Positions 35,401-36,738 of a stretch of 36,738 nt of DNA are shown piece after piece. The stretch is taken from positions 137,254 through 173,991 of the forward strand of contig NW_003106602.1 of the NCBI RefSeq assembly GCF_000003605.2. The letters run 5' to 3'. Source of the DNA: Saccoglossus kowalevskii (taxonomy: Eukaryota; Hemichordata; Enteropneusta; Harrimaniidae). The notes beneath the pieces were generated by a model. The model ran no database searches, had not been told where the DNA came from, and worked only from the letters and a program-made list of their open reading frames with translations. The number at the start of each line of letters is the position of its first letter. Position 1 is the first letter of the stretch. Position numbers and translations under genes: made by a program.

Positions 35401-36558
35401 ATGGAGAGTGAAAATAAGTTGACATTATTACATGTGTATTATTACATTATTAATGTTTTGTACTTTTAGATGGACATCTGAAGAATGGTGAAGATGATTG
35501 GTTTGAGATACCTCCTGAAATTGACCTGTCATCATTAGACAAAGAAACTATACATAATTTGATATTTCTCATGATGAAAGTAAGTTCTTGTAAACTTCAT
35601 ATATGAAATAATTCTCCCATCATACATTTTATTCTTCAATTAAGGAGCCTATTAATTCTCTGTAAAACATTTTTGTTATTAATCTGAAGTTATTTTTCTC
35701 CTATTACTAGTTTATGACTACAACTGATATTGAAAATAATCAAGACGAGCGGTTTGCCGGCAAAGCCATGGTACGTTCTCTGTGTTATCTTAGGGTGAAC
35801 ACATCAAGAATATTCGCTTTAAAAAGAAACTCAAAATAACATCTTTTTATATATCCCATATGATATGTATTTGTGTTAATATCTTTTTTTGTCTTCAATC
35901 ATAGAATACAGTACTACGTCATACTATGGTGTTGTTGGGTTATAACCAATACGAGAAAGCCTTCTCACTGTCCCCGCACCAACTCAGACAGTCAGCTGTA
36001 TATTATGCTCTTCTGACTGGACTGCCAAAGGTATTCATTGTTTTCTTGACAAAATTTAGTTGTATTTATTTTTCTGGGTGAAATTATGCAATATTTAATG
36101 TTTTTATTTCCAGCATCAGTTTTGAGAAATTTGACTAGAATGCTTAGTTTTAGTTATGTACAAAACATATGAACATTATTTCTTATTCAAATTAACATTT
36201 GGATTGATTTATTATTTATTTTGGAGACTTTAAATTAAATCTCCTGTGAACTAAGCTGGGACTGATTCAAAGTCATGGTAAAGTAGAGACTACTTTACGT
36301 TAACCGAATTGACAAAAACTCCAAACCTATATATCTCACAATGAGGTTGAAAGATTGCATTATTTCTCTTCACAGGTTTTGGATAAGAATGTCAAGTTAG
36401 GAACTCAATTAATGCTGTTGACAGTAGATTTGTTGAAGTACTGCCCCTCTCCTCAGAAGTCACCACATGACTTCCAGCCAGTCGATTACACCCTATGGTA
36501 CCTGGAGCCACATTGTCGGCACTCCTGGCTAATGACGTTACTTGTCATCCTATATAAG
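18010..36558 (+). CDS. UNC79: UNC79, NALCN channelosome subunit, 27 exons traced from the start codon, 3' end missing
   Basis: Large helical protein that, with UNC80 and FAM155/NLF-1, supports the neuronal sodium-leak channel NALCN. Identity rests on continuous similarity to vertebrate UNC79 starting at MSTKSEQ; other anchors are DIANTLKYF, VIAYGPQNARKPAVHLLFHY, DLCPLPFSTEKMFSFVS and ALSWEFFMNRLDTISLEAQ. Exons: 18010-18031, 18560-18680, 19823-19983, 20298-20468, 21194-21280, 21779-21834, 22108-22231, 22385-22449, 22957-23045, 23281-23350, 23625-23833, 24498-24787, 25095-25236, 25717-25804, 27082-27294, 28516-28743, 30176-31174, 31622-31770, 32181-32338, 32691-32872, 34059-34260, 34696-34917, 35141-35218, 35470-35579, 35711-35770, 35905-36030, 36376-36558. 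Every junction is GT-AG and every phase fits: 4,605 coding bases, 1,535 codons, no stop. Human UNC79 has about 2,600 residues, so the gene continues past the right edge. The ATG has A at -3 and matches the family start. No signal peptide or membrane segment is evident. Confidence 0.96.
19171..19327 (+). repeat. Dispersed repeat fragment A, copy 2
   Basis: Counterpart of 11051-11212: GAATTTCATAAAAGCATGAA, CAGTTGAAAACAACTTGACC, AATCACATTGCAG, CCAATGATTGAAG, ATGGGTAATGGGCATG. A shorter, more diverged piece follows at 19404-19454 (GCAGTTGAAAACCTTTTTGA, CCAATCACAG). UNC79 intron 2. Confidence 0.7.
20885..20995 (+). repeat. Dispersed repeat fragment B, copy 1
   Basis: ATCCTGTGTTATGTGTGAAA, TTGATAGTAAAAACACTGCA, then GGTTATAGTGTCAT and a GGGATTTGACAAACAC tail. 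Aligns in order with 24004-24096. UNC79 intron 4. Origin unknown. Confidence 0.6.
21194..23833 (+). CDS. UNC79: UNC79 exons 5-11 with a Cys/His-rich cluster
   Basis: Exons 21194-21280, 21779-21834, 22108-22231, 22385-22449, 22957-23045, 23281-23350 and 23625-23833 encode about residues 159-391. After the DLLCVIAYGPQNARKPAVHL segment comes a run of paired cysteines and histidines. Exon 8 has CQRSDC, exon 9 has CMDP and CTECSDL, and exon 11 has TCYDSECTRYHGNKAVRYCQ followed by NCHQHQHG. The same cysteines appear in vertebrate UNC79 as I recall it ('YCKRCHSNHHS'), which suggests a conserved metal-binding fold. Zinc binding is inferred from spacing only. Several exons here are 56-89 bp. Confidence 0.93.
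21311..21547 (+). repeat. Alternating 43/40-bp tandem repeat (83-bp higher-order unit)
   Basis: GAATGAA(C/G)CGGT starts at 21311, 21354, 21394, 21437, 21477 and 21520, giving spacings 43, 40, 43, 40, 43. A-type units read GGTATCAGCCAGTTT and B-type GGTGTGAGGCAGTATG. The order is A B A B A A. UNC79 intron 5. Confidence 0.9.
22466..22868 (+). repeat. 38-bp tandem repeat with 45-bp variants, 10 copies
   Basis: TAAAATATTCATGGCACATG starts at 22471, 22509, 22547, 22585, 22630, 22668, 22706, 22744, 22789 and 22827. Most steps are 38 bp. Two are 45 bp because of a 7-bp insertion that changes GTAACAGTA to GTAACATTGAATAGTA. This makes a 159-bp higher-order unit. The array starts 16 bp after the exon 8 donor of UNC79. 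Confidence 0.95.
24004..24096 (+). repeat. Dispersed repeat fragment B, copy 2
   Basis: GATCCTGCGTTATGTATGAA, ATTGAATGTATAAAAACGGC, GGTCACAGCATCAT, ATGGATTTAACAAATGC: the same order of blocks as 20885-20995 with about 20-30% differences by eye. UNC79 intron 11. Confidence 0.6.
24498..28743 (+). CDS. UNC79: UNC79 exons 12-16
   Basis: Exons 24498-24787, 25095-25236, 25717-25804, 27082-27294 and 28516-28743 encode about residues 392-712. Anchors: MGVSSSHHYSAGHHSN, ILSRYGVWMLVEKCTPGDNT, VLVSCLLPHPPEYAKVGGHW, EEGINRILALTPYNIVSFE joined to VWDYIMPHWVEAI, and LEIVIPLQLVLSMFNKGVTG. Exon 15 (27082-27294) is preceded by six tandem copies of its own acceptor and first 27 bases (see the 61-bp repeat). 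Only the last copy continues into the conserved frame, and that fixes its start. Exon 16 ends VTCFVMMLDLVLKQ, as in vertebrates. Confidence 0.94.
25991..26140 (+). repeat. 20-bp tandem repeat, about 8 diverged copies
   Basis: Units of TGATGTTTCAACCAGTCATG every 20 bp from 25991 to 26131, with substitutions increasing toward the right end (TGATACTTGAATCAATCATG). UNC79 intron 14. Confidence 0.9.
26548..26565. repeat. Short (TA)n microsatellite
   Basis: About nine TA units in UNC79 intron 14, followed by CACATACA. Other short simple repeats are (GAT)n near 3249, (ATT)n near 4065-4085 and (TATC)n near 35353-35371. Confidence 0.8.
26686..27108 (+). repeat. 61-bp tandem repeat carrying a splice acceptor and the start of UNC79 exon 15
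   Basis: Seven copies, spaced exactly 61 bp. Each holds a T-run, a TAACTAAT branch-like site, CAACATACAG (acceptor) and the 27 bases that encode VWDYIMPHW. Decoy exon starts are 26716, 26777, 26838, 26899, 26960 and 27021; the real exon starts at 27082. In all six decoys the next codons are ACA TGA, so a transcript spliced there would stop at once. The last copy continues GTTGAAGCT (VEA), the conserved frame. Confidence 0.95.
27451..28140 (+). repeat. Dispersed palindrome-ended element, copy 2 (longest)
   Basis: Starts with an imperfect hairpin (TAGCTCGGCTGTCGACTTTG then TCGAGCAGAGCTTA) and a TCGTCGTCC-rich stretch. Four tandem subunits follow, anchored by (G)ACTTCTT at 27534, 27691, 27850 and 28007 (the last reads GAATTCTT), so spaced 157-159 bp. 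It ends ATTGCTAACAGCGGAACTAT, then CTGGCTGCTTG. Lies in UNC79 intron 15. No transposase or open frame of note. Confidence 0.85.
29651..30097 (+). repeat. Dispersed palindrome-ended element, copy 3
   Basis: Begins TCGACAAAGTCGACACAGCG, which is the terminal hairpin of the family read in the opposite orientation. The shared body follows (TTTTTGTCATTTTTGGTAAA, AGTGATATTTTCAACTTC) and the shared right end (GCTAACAGCGGAGCTATCTC, ACAGGCTGCTTG). About two internal subunits. It sits about 80 bp upstream of exon 17 of UNC79. Confidence 0.8.
30176..31174 (+). CDS. UNC79: UNC79 exon 17, 333 codons with a disordered linker
   Basis: The largest exon in the window, about residues 713-1045. It opens with conserved GLEDSLSKDMVSLITQML and a CSEDEHLECTLCELTALWFQ segment, continues to YIAPRDPIK, then changes to roughly 190 residues rich in Ser, Thr, Ala, Asn and Gln (examples: SQASHESSDAEPSKEK, TTNAATNGTTTKTTIADA). 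It returns to conserved sequence at FPKSLQLLYAFLK. The linker is probably disordered and is a candidate site for phosphorylation. Flanking splice sites are TCCAG and GTAAGC. The minus-strand open frame inside it (30475-30969) is a shadow of this composition. Confidence 0.95.
31622..34260 (+). CDS. UNC79: UNC79 exons 18-21
   Basis: Exons 31622-31770, 32181-32338, 32691-32872 and 34059-34260 encode about residues 1046-1275, mostly amphipathic helices. Anchors: HDDPDILLHLVSCIKVLCLN (vertebrate 'EPDILFNMLNCLKILCLH'), ALPGSMDVFWELVDTEFNSD, WQVRFNAV joined to ECITVMCRF, SLAHSFCYLISCVDDICPSV, ESIKRRSLK joined to VLVSCLEFQWDSVIDDRR, and ALSWEFFMNRLDTISLEAQ. The intron between exons 20 and 21 is filled by the 16-bp CCAAT minisatellite. 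Confidence 0.95.
33108..33990 (+). repeat. 16-bp minisatellite, about 54 copies, CCAAT-rich
   Basis: Unit TGATTGGCCATGAATG with scattered substitutions (GGCTATG, GGCCTTG, GGTCATG, TGAGATT), decaying at the right end. It occupies most of the intron between UNC79 exons 20 and 21. On the minus strand each typical unit reads GGCCAATCA. The long minus-strand open frames here (up to 219 codons, SHSWPITFMANHI-type repeats) follow from a stop-free unit whose length is not a multiple of three, and are not genes. Confidence 0.97.
34696..36558 (+). CDS. UNC79: UNC79 exons 22-27 (to the end of the traced part)
   Basis: Exons 34696-34917, 35141-35218, 35470-35579, 35711-35770, 35905-36030 and 36376-36558 encode about residues 1276-1535. 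Exon 22 is arginine-rich (KLNRARFARSRSESVRSLSL, vertebrate 'KIKRARFARNRQKSVRSLRD'). It is followed by a short serine-rich linker, DKETIHNLIFLMMKFM, NTVLRHTMVLLGYNQYEKAF and LLKYCPSPQKS. The last exon ends SWLMTLLVILYK at a GTCCGT donor (36559). The basic stretch could be a regulatory or binding segment, but the sequence does not settle that. Confidence 0.93.
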
Positions 36559-36640
36559 GTCCGTTTATACAACACTTTGTATTCATCATGCAGTTATTGT
36601 AGATAAGGAAAATTTCTTGCCTAAATTTTTTTGCACATTT

Positions 36641-36738
36641 TTAGCTCCGCTGTCGACTTTGTCGAGCGGAGCTTATCATATGAGTGATTGTCCGTCGTCG
36701 TCCGGTGTCCGTCGTCCATGTCAATGTTTTACATTTTC
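36641..36738 (+). repeat. Dispersed palindrome-ended element, copy 4 (cut by window edge)
   Basis: Best-preserved left end of the family. TTAGCTCCGCTGTCGACTTT continues into GTCGAGCGGAGCTTATCATA, so AGCTCCGC pairs perfectly with GCGGAGCT around a TGTCGACTTTGTCGA centre. Then comes GTCCGTCGTCGTCC-type sequence and the start of the body. It lies in the UNC79 intron after exon 27 and continues past the edge. Confidence 0.85.

Larger units (their letters stand above)
18032..36375. other. UNC79 introns without recognised content
   Basis: Introns over 300 bp with nothing recognised: 18032-18559, 19984-20297, 24788-25094, 25237-25716, 31175-31621 (except a 20-bp direct duplication GCATGATTGACCTTACCCTG at about 31332-31371), 31771-32180, 32339-32690, 34261-34695 and 36031-36375. 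The introns 18681-19822, 20469-21193, 21281-21778, 22450-22956, 23834-24497, 25805-27081, 27295-28515, 28744-30175 and 32873-34058 contain listed repeats. Confidence 0.7.

Noticed and set aside
1-36738. tRNA, rRNA or other structured RNA genes, viral insertions, immune or toxin systems
   Set aside because: None recognised on either strand. The window is explained by two host genes, their introns and repeats.

Overview
The window is animal nuclear DNA: AT-rich, no operons, and two large genes split into many short exons with GT-AG introns and consistent reading phases. The exon density and the close protein similarity to vertebrate counterparts point to a slowly evolving invertebrate, probably a marine deuterostome or lophotrochozoan rather than an insect or nematode. 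I cannot name the species from sequence alone.

Left half, minus strand (about 213-17122): the THADA gene (Trm732 family), the partner of the FTSJ1/Trm7 tRNA 2'-O-methyltransferase. I traced 32 coding exons (about 1,620 codons) running right to left. The initiator exon was not found, and the last few hundred codons lie beyond the left edge. Right half, plus strand (18010-36558): the UNC79 gene, a large auxiliary subunit of the NALCN sodium-leak channel complex. I traced 27 exons (about 1,535 codons) from the start ATG; the rest lies beyond the right edge. The two genes are head to head, with less than 0.9 kb between the known coding ends, so they probably share a bidirectional promoter region. 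Nothing in the sequence suggests that the two proteins work together.

The rest is intron, and it is unusually rich in tandem repeats: eight arrays with units of 16, 20, 31, 38/45, 40, 43/40, 44 and 61 bp. There are also four copies of a dispersed palindrome-ended element with about 158-bp internal subrepeats, and several older dispersed repeat fragments. The two most interesting structures are both in UNC79 introns. One is a 61-bp array that has duplicated the splice acceptor and first 27 coding bases of exon 15 six times upstream of the real one; every decoy runs into the same in-frame stop. The other is a roughly 0.88-kb array of a 16-bp unit holding about fifty near-consensus CCAAT boxes. 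I found no RNA genes, CRISPR arrays, intact autonomous transposons or immune or toxin systems.
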